DNA from: JAZLIT01 sp045617525
GTDB lineage: Bacteria > Bacillota > Bacilli > Bacillales_A > Planococcaceae
NCBI GenBank assembly: GCA_045617525.1
Contig: JAZLIT010000003.1
Span: forward strand, 1 to 64,000
Direction of reading: 5' to 3'
DNA: 64,000 nucleotides
The stretch's first letter is position 1; the number at the start of each line of letters is the position of its first letter. Under the pieces are notes generated by a model. That model was not told where the DNA came from, ran no database searches, and saw only the letters and a list, made by a program, of their open reading frames with translations. The translations under genes were made by a program, and so were the position numbers. Below are positions 24,849-34,875 of the stretch, piece by piece.

Positions 24849-25286
24849 TTATTTAATTTTAAGATACTCAAGTAATGATTCCTTATTACTAATCACATCT
24901 GCTAATGTATATTGATCTAAAACAGCTAAGTAAGCGAGTAATGCTTCATGAAGCGCATGTTTTAACTTGCAGGCTGGCGATATCACGCAAAGGTTCGTGT
25001 CATCGCTAAAGCATTCCACTAATTGAAAGTCTTCCTCCGTTTTGCGGACAATTTCACCAATCGATACCGTCTCCGGATCAATCGCCAAACGAATCCCGCC
25101 GCCTCGCCCACGAGTCGTCTCAATATACCCGAGTTTCCCAAGGTCATAGGTTACTTTCATTAAATGATTTTTTGAAATATTATACGTATCTGCTATTTCT
25201 TGAATTGTTGCTAAATAGTCTTGGCCTCGTACGCCTAAGTACAGCAACGTACGAAGTGAATAATCTGTATAAACTGTTAAACGCAC
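24849..25286 (-). CDS. nsrR: Rrf2 family nitric-oxide sensor NsrR
   Basis: A 145-residue transcription repressor with an N-terminal winged helix and an iron-sulfur cluster that senses nitric oxide. The three cluster cysteines are Cys92, Cys100 and Cys106 (VECFS...NLCVISPAC), spaced as in Bacillus NsrR, and the motif ISKNHLMKV and RGRGGGIRLA match it closely. In B. subtilis it controls nasD, hmp and related genes; none of these is nearby, so it must act on distant targets. Monocistronic with a terminator. Confidence 0.9.
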   Translation of the reverse strand: MRLTVYTDYSLRTLLYLGVRGQDYLATIQEIADTYNISKNHLMKVTYDLGKLGYIETTRGRGGGIRLAIDPETVSIGEIVRKTEEDFQLVECFSDDTNLCVISPACKLKHALHEALLAYLAVLDQYTLADVISNKESLLEYLKIK

Positions 25287-25378
25287 AAATTCACCAACCT
25301 TCTCTCAACATTATAGCATTCTTATTGCTGATGTAAGTAAAAATTGGCTTTTAAAAACATATAGATTTAATATTAAGT

Positions 25379-26320
25379 TTACGCTTTTCGGTAAAAATAA
25401 ACCCCATCACGTAGCTCAGATGTTGCTAATTTTTCCTCCACCAAATAATCCAACTGCCCCAATGTTTCAGAAACCGTTAATCCTGGTTGCTTCGCGTATA
25501 CTCTTGGGAATAGCTCCCTAGTTACCTCAAAAATAGTTTTTGGTGTATCCAGCATTTCTTTCACCTTCATCGCACGAGTACGCTGTTTTTCTAGGCGTGC
25601 TGTGATAAGCTCATTTGCGTTCACGACATTTTCTCCATGTCCTGTGTAAATCGTCGCTACATTTAAATCACGTAATAATTTAAGCGACTCATTATATTGA
25701 AGTAAATATTTCGGGCGTTCGAATGATAAATCGACTGGTGGCTCCACTAATGGATTCGACGAAACTTTATCTAGCAGTAGATCTCCGCCGATTACGTTTT
25801 TTGTGGCTTCGTCGACAAAGATCAAGTGACTTTGCGCATGACCAGGAGAATCATATGTAATTAAGCCTGGATGGCCAGGTACTTCATCGCCTGCCTTCAA
25901 AAATTTCGTCAATGGAATTGTCCCAATCATTTCTAATTCAGAGCGTACTTCAAGAATTTTTTCGATATATTCTTGTGGTACCCCTTGTGAAATCATTTCT
26001 CTCATATAAAACTCATTGCGATATTCCATAAATGATTCGGTTTGACGTAGCCAATGATCAACATAACCATGCCCTAAAATTTCAGCTGTTGGAAAAGCGT
26101 CTACCCAGCCCGCGTGATCTGGATGATGGTGTGTTAGTACAACTTGCTCCACATCTTCCATCGCATATCCAGCTTGCTTAACACCATATTTGATTGCTGC
26201 TAACGCTTCATCAGTTTTCGGTCCTGCATCAAATAAAGTGAGTGCGTCACCTTTTACTAGAAAAGCATTTACATCGCCTACTGCATACGGTGTTGGAATA
26301 ATAATTTTATGTACTTGCAC
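25379..26320 (-). CDS. MBL-fold metallo-hydrolase
   Basis: A 313-residue cytosolic beta-lactamase-fold hydrolase. The metal motif HHHPDH is at 64-69, followed by His in DSPGHAQSH, Asp in IGGDLLL and His in YTGHGENV, giving the full binuclear set. The C-terminal ~60 residues hold a winged-helix-like extension (FEVTRELFPRVYAKQPGLTVSETLGQLDYLVEEKLA) seen in YflN-like and glyoxalase-II-like hydrolases. Thioester or small ester hydrolysis is likely, the substrate unknown. It is divergent from the proC T-box unit. Confidence 0.85.
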   Translation of the reverse strand: MQVHKIIIPTPYAVGDVNAFLVKGDALTLFDAGPKTDEALAAIKYGVKQAGYAMEDVEQVVLTHHHPDHAGWVDAFPTAEILGHGYVDHWLRQTESFMEYRNEFYMREMISQGVPQEYIEKILEVRSELEMIGTIPLTKFLKAGDEVPGHPGLITYDSPGHAQSHLIFVDEATKNVIGGDLLLDKVSSNPLVEPPVDLSFERPKYLLQYNESLKLLRDLNVATIYTGHGENVVNANELITARLEKQRTRAMKVKEMLDTPKTIFEVTRELFPRVYAKQPGLTVSETLGQLDYLVEEKLATSELRDGVYFYRKA

Positions 26321-26402
26321 TGCTTCAACCCCTCCGATTGTTCAAAAATGAACGACTATTCACTTATCATACCCGTTTTTATTTATGAAGTCATTACATA
26401 AG

Positions 26403-26431
26403 TTGACATAAATTCGTAATACTTATATAAT
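26403..26431 (+). promoter_or_regulatory. Consensus sigma-A promoter of proC
   Basis: TTGACA (26403-26408) and TATAAT (26426-26431) with a 17-base spacer: a perfect vegetative consensus. Transcription should begin near 26438, at the start of the T-box leader. Confidence 0.9.
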
Positions 26432-26437
26432 TTTTAT

Positions 26438-26678
26438 TATTCAAATAAATAAGGCGTTGATAGAGAATACTATGAAATCGATGGTTCTAGAGAGTGTAGC
26501 ACGGGTGGAAGCTACATACCCACTCGTTTTCAGAAACCTACTCTGGAGCTGTTATGAAAACATAACCGACACCTCGCGATATGAGGGCATAAGCTGCACT
26601 TTTACAGTGAATTTAGGTGGTACCGCGGAGATCCGATGTATTTTCGTCCTTTTTATAAGGATGAAAATGCATTTTTTT
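26438..26678 (+). promoter_or_regulatory. Proline T-box riboswitch upstream of proC
   Basis: A tRNA-sensing leader. The conserved T-box (AATTTAGGTGGTACCGCGG) lies at 26610-26628; stem III is the hairpin GTTATG-AAAA-CATAAC at about 26550-26565; the terminator is ATGTATTTTCGTCC/GGATGAAAATGCAT (26636-26649 with 26659-26672) plus a T-run. The specifier is read as CCT (Pro) at 26537-26539: it ends exactly ten bases before the end of the GAGC at the base of stem I, the same register as the Tyr and Met leaders in this window. Uncharged tRNA-Pro should allow read-through into proC. Confidence 0.9.
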
Positions 26679-26698
26679 AGTTTAAAGGAGGAATTACA

Positions 26699-27505
26699 AT
26701 GGAGAGAATTATGTTTATCGGAGCTGGCTCGATGGCTGAGGCACTAATTCAGGGATGGATTAAATATCACGTCGCACTGCCGGAAGCCATTCATATATCG
26801 AATCATTCCAATCAAGATCGATTAAAAGAACTACGCAAAGCTTATGGCGTAAATATTCTACAAGACTACGCGCAACTACAGGATGCTGATTTAATTATAT
26901 TAGCGATGAAACCAAAGGACGCCCTTAATGCAATGCAGACGATTGCCCCCCACATAAATCCTCAAACTGCAGTATTGTCTATAGTTGCAGGGATCGCAAT
27001 AGAAACCATTGAGATAGAACTGGGTTCGAGAGCAATTGCTCGTGCGATGCCAAATACATCAGCTACAATAGGATTATCAGCTACTGGGATTTCATTTAAT
27101 GCTGCTGTACAACCCGCTCAAAAAGTATACTTTATGGAAATGCTTCGAGCAGTTGGCCTCGTTATTGAAGTACAAGAAGATAAATTACATGCCATTACCG
27201 CCCTTTCAGGCAGCGGTCCAGCCTATCTGTACTATTTAATCGAAGCGTTTGAACAAGTGGGGATCGAATTTGATTTACCTGCAGATATTGTTCGTCAGCT
27301 TATGGTTCAAACACTTGCTGGTAGTGCCGCGATGCTTAAGCACGTAAAAGAGGAGCCTGCTGTGTTACGTAAAAAAGTAACAAGTCCAGGTGGTACAACA
27401 GAGGCCGGAATTGCGAAACTTGACCAAATGCATTTTTCAGATGCAATTGCAGCGTGTATTCGCAGTGCGGAGCAACGTTCACGAGAATTAGCAAAAGGAA
27501 ACTAG
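26699..27505 (+). CDS. proC: Pyrroline-5-carboxylate reductase
   Basis: A 268-residue cytosolic enzyme that reduces pyrroline-5-carboxylate to proline with NAD(P)H. The dinucleotide fold GAGSMAEAL is at 8-16 and the family signature is seen in [17 protein letters not shown] and [19 protein letters not shown] is 7 bases before the ATG. It is directly behind the Pro T-box, so it is expected to be made when proline-tRNA is uncharged. It is followed 14 bases later by an OYE reductase in the same operon. Confidence 0.95.
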   Translation: MERIMFIGAGSMAEALIQGWIKYHVALPEAIHISNHSNQDRLKELRKAYGVNILQDYAQLQDADLIILAMKPKDALNAMQTIAPHINPQTAVLSIVAGIAIETIEIELGSRAIARAMPNTSATIGLSATGISFNAAVQPAQKVYFMEMLRAVGLVIEVQEDKLHAITALSGSGPAYLYYLIEAFEQVGIEFDLPADIVRQLMVQTLAGSAAMLKHVKEEPAVLRKKVTSPGGTTEAGIAKLDQMHFSDAIAACIRSAEQRSRELAKGN

Positions 27506-27519
27506 GAGGCTTTACTATT

Positions 27520-28533
27520 ATGAATAAACTATTTGAAGTATCAAAAATTCGAAATGTCACTTTAAAAAACAGATTAGTCATGGCACCTATGTGCATGAAT
27601 GAAGCACATGAGGATGGCCTTGTGGAACCGTTCCACATTGTCCACTATGCATCACGTGCCACTGGTCAAATCGGTTTGATTATCGTTGAAGCAACCGCTG
27701 TTTTACCAGAAGGGCGAATTACTGAAAACGACTTAGGTATATGGAGCAACGACCATATTGATGGCTTGACTGAATTAGTGGCTACCGTCCATTCTAATGG
27801 CTCAAAAGTAGCGATTCAACTGGCGCATGCAGGTAGAAAAGCACGCTGCCGATCAACAGCTTTTGCACCAAGCCCAATTGCATTTAATGAGGATTACCTT
27901 ACACCTCAAGAAATGACACAGGACGATATTACAACGGTTGTTTTAGCATTTCAAAAAGCCGCAGTACGAGCGCTAGCTGCGGGCTTTGATATTCTAGAAA
28001 TTCATGCAGCACATGGATATTTATTGAATGAATTTTTATCGCCGCTAACGAATAAACGAAGCGATGATTATGGTGGCAGCGAGGAAAATCGCTATCGCAT
28101 CCTACGCGAAGTAATCGATGCTATTCGCGCCGTATGGGATGGTCCTCTTTTCGTGCGTATTTCTGCTGAGGATTACCATGAAGAAGGCTTAACAACGAAA
28201 GACTATGTCCAATTTGCGCGCTGGATGAAATCACAACAGGTCGATTTAATCGATGTGAGCACAGGTGCCGTTGTGCCAGCGATTATTGATGCAAAGCCCT
28301 TTTATCAAGTTCCCTATTGCGCAAAAATCCGTGCTGAGGCCCAAATCCTTACAGGTGCTGTAGGTTTAATAACAGACGGTATTGGCTGCGAAAAGGTGCT
28401 ACAAGATGGTGCGGCTGACTATGTTTTTATAGGTCGTGAATTATTACGTGACCCCTATTTTGCATATCGTGCAGCAACACAGCTAGGTACAACAATTGAT
28501 GCACCAAATAATGCATACATGCGCGCTTGGTGA
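27520..28533 (+). CDS. namA: OYE-family NADPH:flavin enoate reductase (YqjM-like)
   Basis: A 337-residue FMN enzyme of the old yellow enzyme family; YqjM of B. subtilis has 338. Typical residues are Cys25 (MAPMCM, the redox-tuning Cys of the thermophilic-like OYE class), the His pair in [13 protein letters not shown], and the phosphate site in [17 protein letters not shown]. The frame is open 22 codons upstream inside proC, but GGAGG before the ATG at 27520 fixes the start. It reduces activated alkenes and helps with oxidative or electrophile stress. In B. subtilis yqjM also lies near the proC paralogue proI, so the pairing is conserved. Confidence 0.85.
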   Translation: MNKLFEVSKIRNVTLKNRLVMAPMCMNEAHEDGLVEPFHIVHYASRATGQIGLIIVEATAVLPEGRITENDLGIWSNDHIDGLTELVATVHSNGSKVAIQLAHAGRKARCRSTAFAPSPIAFNEDYLTPQEMTQDDITTVVLAFQKAAVRALAAGFDILEIHAAHGYLLNEFLSPLTNKRSDDYGGSEENRYRILREVIDAIRAVWDGPLFVRISAEDYHEEGLTTKDYVQFARWMKSQQVDLIDVSTGAVVPAIIDAKPFYQVPYCAKIRAEAQILTGAVGLITDGIGCEKVLQDGAADYVFIGRELLRDPYFAYRAATQLGTTIDAPNNAYMRAW

Positions 28534-28935
28534 GTTGAAGCGATTTCCCCTTTTAGTGTTTGTGGAAGACATTAACAGAGGTTATAATAAAATCGAAAAA
28601 CCTCATCGGCCAGGCAATTAAAGTTATAGGATCGACTGTTTACCATTCCTGTAATTTGGCTAAAATAGATAATAGGTGGGGACATGAAGGCGCAAATTTT
28701 AAAAGTCTAATCTGATGAATTATTTATACTAATTTTCGAACAAAATGTACTACCTTTTTTCAGAATAAAGTTTCTTCTAACTTATACATCTTAGCAATCT
28801 ACATATTTAAATATGATTAACTGAAGCCTCCTTTTACTTTGCTATTATTTTTTAAAAATTGATTGCCCATCACCATTCACTTTTAAATCATTCGTTGTAA
28901 AGTCTATTTAATCTAATTAAGATGGAGGTCATTTA
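28534..28935. other. Gene-free stretch of about 400 bases
   Basis: Between the OYE gene and the next small gene I see no open frame with a start site, no strong hairpin and no terminator for the proC unit. The bases near 28915-28930 hold the GGAGG site of the next gene. Confidence 0.6.
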
Positions 28936-29130
28936 ATGGAAAAACCTTACCGTATTCATGTAACCGATATTTCGAAAGCAATTTATTTTCTTGAAAAAGA
29001 ACTTATTCCTGCACGTGAAGAAGGTACGGGTATTCGAATTACGATCAGCAATCAAACGATCGCACATGTAATTCTATATTTAAATGCGAAGGAGATTGTT
29101 GTATACGATGTAGAGGAAGTTATCGTTTAA
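28936..29130 (+). CDS. Small hypothetical protein, 64 residues
   Basis: A 64-residue soluble, acidic protein with alternating strands (YRIHVTDI, IRITISNQ, VILYLNAKEIVVYDV), likely a small alpha-beta fold. ATGGAGGTC lies about 10 bases before the ATG and a very strong terminator follows, so it is a real, short transcription unit. No family recognised. Confidence 0.75.
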   Translation: MEKPYRIHVTDISKAIYFLEKELIPAREEGTGIRITISNQTIAHVILYLNAKEIVVYDVEEVIV

Positions 29131-29144
29131 TATACATTGTAAAG

Positions 29145-29175
29145 GAGGCGTGCATATGTGCACGCCTCTTTTTTT
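29145..29175 (+). terminator. Strong terminator of the 64-residue gene
   Basis: A perfect 10-bp GC-rich stem GAGGCGTGCA/TGCACGCCTC (29145-29154 with 29159-29168) and seven T. Confidence 0.9.
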
Positions 29176-29216
29176 CAGGTGCACCCTATCTTTGTTTAGC
29201 ATTGATTTCTATTACG

Positions 29217-29241
29217 GGGCCGACGCTTTCCGCGGGCAGCC
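29217..29241. repeat. Fragment of an interspersed repeat
   Basis: The GC-rich run GACGCTTTCCGCGGGCA matches the inner part of a repeat family common between genes of Bacillales, of which a fuller copy is at 50815-50918 in the opposite orientation (there GGAAAGCGTCCGCC). Only about 25 bases remain here. Confidence 0.5.
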
Positions 29242-29282
29242 TACATTACGAATACCCTAAATATCCATTTCCTTCATGACAC

Positions 29283-29315
29283 AAAAATGCAACGCCTCAA
29301 TTAAGAGGAGTTGCA
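29283..29315 (-). terminator. Terminator of rnz
   Basis: TGCAAC-g-CCTC/GAGG-a-GTTGCA (29288-29298 with 29305-29315) with an A-run on the left. Confidence 0.75.
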
Positions 29316-29349
29316 CTTTTGTGTACATTTAACTTCATACGGGCTTCAG

Positions 29350-30276
29350 TCAATTCAATTTTTTCAAATCAAATACCTTAAAATCTTTTGCAAGTTTTGT
29401 GTTTGGAAAAACAGCTTTTGCTTCATTTAGAAGTTTCTCAACATCACGTTCTAGGAAACGCGCGCTTATATGATTTAGGATCAATGATTTTGCTCCAGCC
29501 TGTTTTGCAACTGTAGCTGCTTCGATATTCGTTGAGTGGCCATATTGCGCCGCGAGTTGTTCCGTTGCCCCATCAAAGGTTGCCTCATGAACGATCACAT
29601 CTGCATCTTTGCTTAACTGTATTGCCTGTTCGGAAAACTTTGTGTCTCCTAATATTGAGAGGATAACGCCCTCTTTCGGTGGTCCTACAACATCCGAACT
29701 ATATATAACTTGGCCATTTTCAAGTGTTACATCCTGTCCATTTTTCAAATCACGTAATAAAGGTCCCTTTGGCACACCAAGTGAGGTTGCTTTTTCTATA
29801 AGTAACTCACCTTTTAAGGACTTTTGCTCAATACGGAAACCATAGCAAGGAACTATATGCTCCAGTAGCTGCGCGGTTACACAAAACTGATCGTCTTCAA
29901 AAATGATGCCCGGTTCTATTTCTTCTATAATAAGTGGGTATTTTAAATGCGTTTGCGAAATGCTTAGCGTCAGCTGTAGCCATTGCTTAATCCCTTTTGG
30001 TCCATAGATTGTTAATGGCGCTTCTCCCGCTAAGAACGATCTTGAACTGATAAAGCCTGGAAGCCCGTATATATGATCCCCATGTAAATGAGTTATAAAA
30101 ATCTTTTCAATTTTGCGTGGCTTTATCGTTGTATGTAACATTTGATGTTGTGTCGCCTCACCACAATCAAACATCCAAGCCATCCCTCGCTCTTCATATA
30201 ATTCGAGGACAACCGAGCTCGTGTTACGCTCCTTTGACGGCATACCTGCCCCCGTACCTAAAAATTGTAATTGCAT
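29350..30276 (-). CDS. rnz: Ribonuclease Z
   Basis: A 308-residue endonuclease that matures the 3' end of tRNA precursors, especially those without encoded CCA. The MBL-fold metal motif THLHGDH is present near residue 62, with later ligands in HIVPCYGFR, EATFD and NHISARF. The flexible-arm region of long-form bacterial RNase Z is seen around 150-180. Length matches B. subtilis Rnz (307). The frame is open five codons earlier; ATG 30276 with GAGGAGCG before it is chosen. Monocistronic. Confidence 0.95.
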   Translation of the reverse strand: MQLQFLGTGAGMPSKERNTSSVVLELYEERGMAWMFDCGEATQHQMLHTTIKPRKIEKIFITHLHGDHIYGLPGFISSRSFLAGEAPLTIYGPKGIKQWLQLTLSISQTHLKYPLIIEEIEPGIIFEDDQFCVTAQLLEHIVPCYGFRIEQKSLKGELLIEKATSLGVPKGPLLRDLKNGQDVTLENGQVIYSSDVVGPPKEGVILSILGDTKFSEQAIQLSKDADVIVHEATFDGATEQLAAQYGHSTNIEAATVAKQAGAKSLILNHISARFLERDVEKLLNEAKAVFPNTKLAKDFKVFDLKKLN

Positions 30277-30392
30277 ATTTTCGCTCCTCACTGCTTGTTA
30301 GCTTTATTATAGGTATAAAATGTGTAAAATCATAACGTTTTTATTTCGTTGTTTTGGGCAAAAATAAGAAATATAACGAGGAGGAATTATAA

Positions 30393-31121
30393 ATGTTACA
30401 TTATATACGAAAAGGCTCAGGTCAACCTTTAGTACTTGTCCATGGATTTTTAGGTAGTCACGAAATATTCCATCTGTTAATAGATGCTTTATCTAATCAT
30501 TTTGAAGTAATTGCAGTGGATTTACCTGGACATGGAAAAAGTGTTGTTGATAAAAATTCCTATAGTATAGTAGAATACGCAAATGCAATTGTAGAAGTAT
30601 TAGAACATGAAGGTATTAAAGAAGCGAACTGGCTTGGCCATTCCCTCGGTGGTTATATAACTTTGGCTGCACTTGCTGAAAATTTAGCGCCAATAAAAAA
30701 AGCCATTTTACTCAATTCGTCGGTTAGTGCTGATACCGAAGAAGCGAAAGAAAAGCGCACAAAGCAGCAAGGGACGATTAAGGATAATGGTGTTGATGCA
30801 TTTGTAGATGAAGTAATTAAAAATTTCTTCGGGGAAAATGCAAGTCCACAAGCAGTCGAAACTGGATGTACAATTGCAAAAGATGCAACGGTTGAAGGCT
30901 TAACACTTGCGCTTGATGCGATGAAGCAGCGTCCAGCACGACAAAACTACATCGATGTAACGTCAATACCTATTTTAATCATTGAAGGTGATGAAGATAA
31001 GGTTGTTGCACCAATTAAGACAAACAATTCAAACATAAAGAAAGTCATGATTAAATCTGGTCATTCTGGAATGCTTGAAGATGTCGATGGTGTACTACGG
31101 GCAATTTACGAGTTTTTATAA
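30393..31121 (+). CDS. Alpha/beta hydrolase
   Basis: A 242-residue alpha/beta-hydrolase fold protein. The oxyanion region VLVHGFLGS is at 14-22, the nucleophile elbow GHSLGG near 82-87, the acid in EGDEDKVV and the catalytic His in SGHSGML, a complete Ser-Asp-His triad. GAGGAGG stands before the ATG. Monocistronic and divergent from rnz. Ester or thioester hydrolysis is likely; the substrate is not indicated. Confidence 0.85.
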   Translation: MLHYIRKGSGQPLVLVHGFLGSHEIFHLLIDALSNHFEVIAVDLPGHGKSVVDKNSYSIVEYANAIVEVLEHEGIKEANWLGHSLGGYITLAALAENLAPIKKAILLNSSVSADTEEAKEKRTKQQGTIKDNGVDAFVDEVIKNFFGENASPQAVETGCTIAKDATVEGLTLALDAMKQRPARQNYIDVTSIPILIIEGDEDKVVAPIKTNNSNIKKVMIKSGHSGMLEDVDGVLRAIYEFL

Positions 31122-31243
31122 ATCACAGTTTTCTGTATAGGGTTTATGTTATTCGAGAAACTGATGCTTCGCCCTGATCACATTGGATAGAGTGTAGGCT
31201 GCTTTAGTAGAGGCTACGACAGAATAGTAAAAAAATTACATTC

Positions 31244-31277
31244 AAAAGCCCGCGTGAATTATTTCACACGGGCTTTT
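31244..31277. terminator. Bidirectional terminator between hydrolase and metS
   Basis: A 15-bp stem with one mismatch (31244-31258 with 31263-31277), A-run left and T-run right, 8 bases from the metS stop. Confidence 0.85.
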
Positions 31278-31285
31278 CTCGTTAT

Positions 31286-32920
31286 TTATAAAGAATTCAT
31301 CTGCAACCTTCCTAACTCCACCTCGATTTGCTTGACATCAATCCGCTCGTATAAAGCCTCAACGTTCATCAATGTATGTGGCAAGCCTCGCACTACTTCC
31401 CATTGATTTAATTCGGCCCCTATCATTTCCGCAATTTTTTCACAGGCAAATGGTAGAAATGGCTGTAAAAGCTGACCTAAGTTTTGAATAATGAATACAC
31501 ATGTAGCAAGCGTCTGCTCACAATGTTCACGGTTTTCATTCAGCGTGATCCAAGGCTGGTGTTCGTCAAAATAACGATTTGCAGTACGCACAAATTCAAA
31601 TATTGTTTCTAGTGCCTGCTTACATGCACCCTTCTCTATCAAATCACCTACCGTCTTGTAAAGCTGTTCGACTGATTGTTCGATTGCTACATCAATCACA
31701 GCTTTTGGCACCTCGCCCTCAAACGATTTTTCAATAAACTTAAAATTTCGATTCACAAAATTCGCAAATGCCCCTAAAAGCTCACTATTATGGCTATAAA
31801 TGAATTCACGCCAAGAGAAATCCGCATCGCGACTTTCCGGTGCATTGACTGTTAAAAAATAGCGTAAGGAATCGGGATGATAATCCTTCAAAATCTCTGG
31901 CACCCACACTGCCCAGTTTTGACTCGTCGACAGCTTGCGTTTTTCTAGCGTTAAATACTCATTCGATATAATATTCGTCGGCAGTCCCGAAATTTTAATC
32001 CCCATTAAAATAGCAGGCCAAATAACGGTATGGAACGGTATATTATCCTTACCGTGTACATAATAGGAAGTTGCTTCATCATTCCACCATTTTGAAATAT
32101 CCTGTCCATGTTGCTTACCCCACTGAAGGCTCGCCGTATAATAGCCAGCCACAGCCTCGATCCACACATAAATTTTCTTGCCCTCAAAGCCCGCCACAGG
32201 TACATCGATACCATTTGGCAAGTCACGCGTAACTGCACGATCTGGCACACCTTCCTGGATATAGCGTTTCGTCAAGCCTAGTGCATTGTCTCGCCATCGT
32301 TTATCCTGCTCCGCATGTGCAACATAGGCTTCCAAACGTTCCTGAAAGGCACTAAATGAAAAGTAAAAATGCTCTGTCTCACGAATCTCAGGCTCCGAAC
32401 CGCAAATTTTACAACGTTTTTCCTTTAAATCAAGTGGATCTAAAATGATTGAGCATTGGTCGCATTGATCTCCCCTTGCTTTCGCTCCGCAATTCGGGCA
32501 AATCCCTTCCACAAAGCGGTCCGGTAAAAACTGCTGATCCACCGTGCAATACGCTTGTTCAATTGTCTTCTTGTATAAATAGCCATTGTCTAATAATTGT
32601 AGAAAGATTTTCTGCACCGATTCATGGTGGTGCCTTGCATCCGTTCTTGTGTAGTAATCATATGTAAATCCTAACGCATGGAACGATTCCTCAAATTCCT
32701 GATGATATCGGTCTGCAATCGCCTTCACGCTCGTATTCTCTTGCTTGGCGCGAATAGAAATCGGTGTCCCGTTACAATCACTGCCTGATACATATAAAAC
32801 GTCTTCACCCTTCAACCGATAATAGCGCGCTAAAACATCACCAGGTAATAGCGCCGCGACATGACCTAAATGTAACGAACCATTTGCATACGGCCATGCG
32901 CCTCCAATAAAAATCGTCAT
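31286..32920 (-). CDS. metS: Methionine-tRNA ligase, compact four-Cys type
   Basis: A 544-residue class I synthetase that charges tRNA-Met. The HIGH motif is HLGH at 17-20 and the KMSKS motif is the variant KLSTS at 329-333. Two CxxC pairs near residues 141-175 (CPNC, CDQC, CKIC) form the zinc knuckle. The usual C-terminal tRNA-binding domain of the ~660-residue Bacillus enzyme is absent. This fits the second MetRS type found in some Bacilli beside the standard one. AAAGGGGG precedes the ATG. A Met-specific T-box controls it, so it should be induced when methionine charging falls. Confidence 0.9.
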   Translation of the reverse strand: MTIFIGGAWPYANGSLHLGHVAALLPGDVLARYYRLKGEDVLYVSGSDCNGTPISIRAKQENTSVKAIADRYHQEFEESFHALGFTYDYYTRTDARHHHESVQKIFLQLLDNGYLYKKTIEQAYCTVDQQFLPDRFVEGICPNCGAKARGDQCDQCSIILDPLDLKEKRCKICGSEPEIRETEHFYFSFSAFQERLEAYVAHAEQDKRWRDNALGLTKRYIQEGVPDRAVTRDLPNGIDVPVAGFEGKKIYVWIEAVAGYYTASLQWGKQHGQDISKWWNDEATSYYVHGKDNIPFHTVIWPAILMGIKISGLPTNIISNEYLTLEKRKLSTSQNWAVWVPEILKDYHPDSLRYFLTVNAPESRDADFSWREFIYSHNSELLGAFANFVNRNFKFIEKSFEGEVPKAVIDVAIEQSVEQLYKTVGDLIEKGACKQALETIFEFVRTANRYFDEHQPWITLNENREHCEQTLATCVFIIQNLGQLLQPFLPFACEKIAEMIGAELNQWEVVRGLPHTLMNVEALYERIDVKQIEVELGRLQMNSL

Positions 32921-32942
32921 TCATAATTCCCCCTTTAAAAAT

Positions 32943-33241
32943 AAAAAAAACGCCCTAATCGTTTAATAAACGATTAGGACGAGATACCCCGTGTTACCAC
33001 CTAAGTTCGCAAATAGCTCACACCATTTGCCTCAATCAGTACGTGTTCATACTGCTGCCGTTGTAACGAGTGCCGTTCTCGATCGTAGCCTACAATCCAT
33101 TTCGATTTCGGTACGAAGCTCAAAGGTCATATTCAGTAAGGTTTGTTTGCCTCTTTTCCAGCATCAGAAGCTCTCTATAAAACGCCACTTACCTACTATC
33201 CTCATCAAAGCCAAATTATTTAAGATAATGTTACTTCTTTA
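32943..33241 (-). promoter_or_regulatory. Methionine T-box riboswitch upstream of metS
   Basis: On the minus strand the T-box motif (AACTTAGGTGGTAACACGGGG) is at 32987-33006, and the terminator CGTCCTAATCG/CGATTAGGGCG plus eight T lies at 32943-32981. The specifier is ATG at 33128-33130, ten bases before the end of the GAGC stem-I base, as in the other two leaders. A TATAAT at 33248-33253 gives the -10 of the promoter; the -35 is poor. Uncharged tRNA-Met should favour metS expression. Confidence 0.88.
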
Positions 33242-33318
33242 CGCGCAATTATACAAGTCGTAATTTTCGGAAAAATTAAGGTACATGGAGCACGCCATCT
33301 TACATGCTTCTTTCCAAA

Positions 33319-33930
33319 TTATTCCGCACTTAGCTTCGCGCGTACAATTCCATTTTCCAAATAGAGTGATTCATTATCGTAAAGCTTATAGATAGGGCTT
33401 GTTACCTGTTGTTCTGCCCACGCATCAAAGTGTTCTTTACGTTCTGGATCCTCATAATGTGGACAAAACGCACCTTCTACCAGCCCTAATCCTTCGAGCT
33501 CCTCATAATTCCCATCTCTACGTTCAGTAAAGCAATGTTCAAACCAACACATAGCACCTGCACTGATTCCGCAAAGCAGAACGCCATTATGATAAGCATT
33601 CTTCAGTACATCATCAAAGCCTGTCTGCCTCCAAATTCCTAATAAATGCTGCGTGCTCCCACCACCGACATAAAGGATATCTAGCGCATTAATACTTTCT
33701 CGAATGGTACTCGATGCTAAATCTGCAATTGTTAAATGGCTTGGATTTTCATGTTGGAATGCAGTGTAAAATTTATCGATATACCCTTGCGCATCATTAC
33801 TAGCTGTTGCAACAAAAGCAATGTTCACTTTGCGATCCTTTTTTCGCAGATTAATAATAAATTCATCAATAAATGCATCGGGTTGCGCTGAAAATCCACC
33901 ACCTGAGATGGCAACGATTTGCTTTTTCAT
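33319..33930 (-). CDS. Peptidase E-like (S51 family) protein
   Basis: A 203-residue protein of the class I glutamine-amidotransferase-like fold, peptidase S51 family. The nucleophile elbow GISAGAMCW holds the expected catalytic Ser (near residue 119), with YVGGGSTQ before it and HYEDPERKEHF after it supplying the His. Such enzymes cleave dipeptides with N-terminal Asp. The open frame reaches 33984 but AAAGGTG before ATG 33930 sets the start. It is the last gene of an S41 peptidase-GNAT-S51 series on the minus strand. Confidence 0.8.
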   Translation of the reverse strand: MKKQIVAISGGGFSAQPDAFIDEFIINLRKKDRKVNIAFVATASNDAQGYIDKFYTAFQHENPSHLTIADLASSTIRESINALDILYVGGGSTQHLLGIWRQTGFDDVLKNAYHNGVLLCGISAGAMCWFEHCFTERRDGNYEELEGLGLVEGAFCPHYEDPERKEHFDAWAEQQVTSPIYKLYDNESLYLENGIVRAKLSAE

Positions 33931-34014
33931 TTCAATCGCACCTTTCTTGTTAAAAGCTGGAGCGTTTCCACTCGGACTTGCCATGCACTTACTATCTCTT
34001 TAATGGAAATCGCC

Positions 34015-34875
34015 TCAAGGTTCATATATAAAACTCCAAAGTGTAGCCTTCTTTTTAAATCCAGCTTTATAGTATACATGATTGGCTGCCTCTTTCTTAT
34101 TATTGACGGCCAATGTAATGCCGTTAATTCCATCAAATCTAAACATCTCTGTTAACACTTCTCTTAATAAAAGTGTACCAAACCCTTTACCTTGGCTGTT
34201 CGGGGCAATCGCAATAAATTCTAAATGTGCATGATTTGTTGCTAAATCCATTTCAAAGTAGGCATACCCCACCACAATTTCATCAATTTTTAAAACGCGC
34301 AATATATGCTCATCACTTAATCTAGTATAAATTGTCTCCGCATCGTAGTACGCATTTGGAAATGCCTCATTATGTAATGCCATAAACTGATCAAAATCAG
34401 CTGATTCAGCCACACTACTTTTATAATCGTCGACTCCCTCAAAAGTAGCCCTTTCTACTTCAAGCAATAAATGCTCGCCATCTTTCTTAGCATTCACTTG
34501 CTCTAGAAAGCGCAATTGCTGCTTATTCTGTTCATTAATAAAGAAGTAAAATGAATTGATGCTCGGATAGCGTTGTTGCAGCATTTGCAGCAGTGTTACT
34601 TGAGCTTGCGTGTCTTCTGTTTTTGTAAATGGTCCCCACACTTCTGCAGTCGTTTCATCAAGATCTAAACCAATAAGCGATTGGATTTCGCCATCTTCAA
34701 ATGCTGCTACAATTGAAGTTTGCTCGCCATCTATAAAATCTTCATTCAGTGCGCTAAGTAAACCCGCTTCATTTTCACCACAAAAGCCTATATTATGTGC
34801 TGCTTCACGATTCATAGATGCTATAAACGCTGCTACATCTGCTAATTGTTCTGGCTGGATCCATTCATACTTCAT
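34015..34875 (-). CDS. GNAT family N-acetyltransferase (two-part)
   Basis: A 286-residue protein: the C-terminal half (about 150-286) is a standard GNAT domain with motif A in IAPNSQGKGFGTLLL and the following NNKKEAANHVYYKAGFKK; the N-terminal half is a weaker, diverged GNAT-like domain. Its ATG overlaps the stop of the S41 peptidase gene (ATGA), so the two are translationally coupled. The acceptor is unknown. Confidence 0.8.
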   Translation of the reverse strand: MKYEWIQPEQLADVAAFIASMNREAAHNIGFCGENEAGLLSALNEDFIDGEQTSIVAAFEDGEIQSLIGLDLDETTAEVWGPFTKTEDTQAQVTLLQMLQQRYPSINSFYFFINEQNKQQLRFLEQVNAKKDGEHLLLEVERATFEGVDDYKSSVAESADFDQFMALHNEAFPNAYYDAETIYTRLSDEHILRVLKIDEIVVGYAYFEMDLATNHAHLEFIAIAPNSQGKGFGTLLLREVLTEMFRFDGINGITLAVNNKKEAANHVYYKAGFKKKATLWSFIYEP

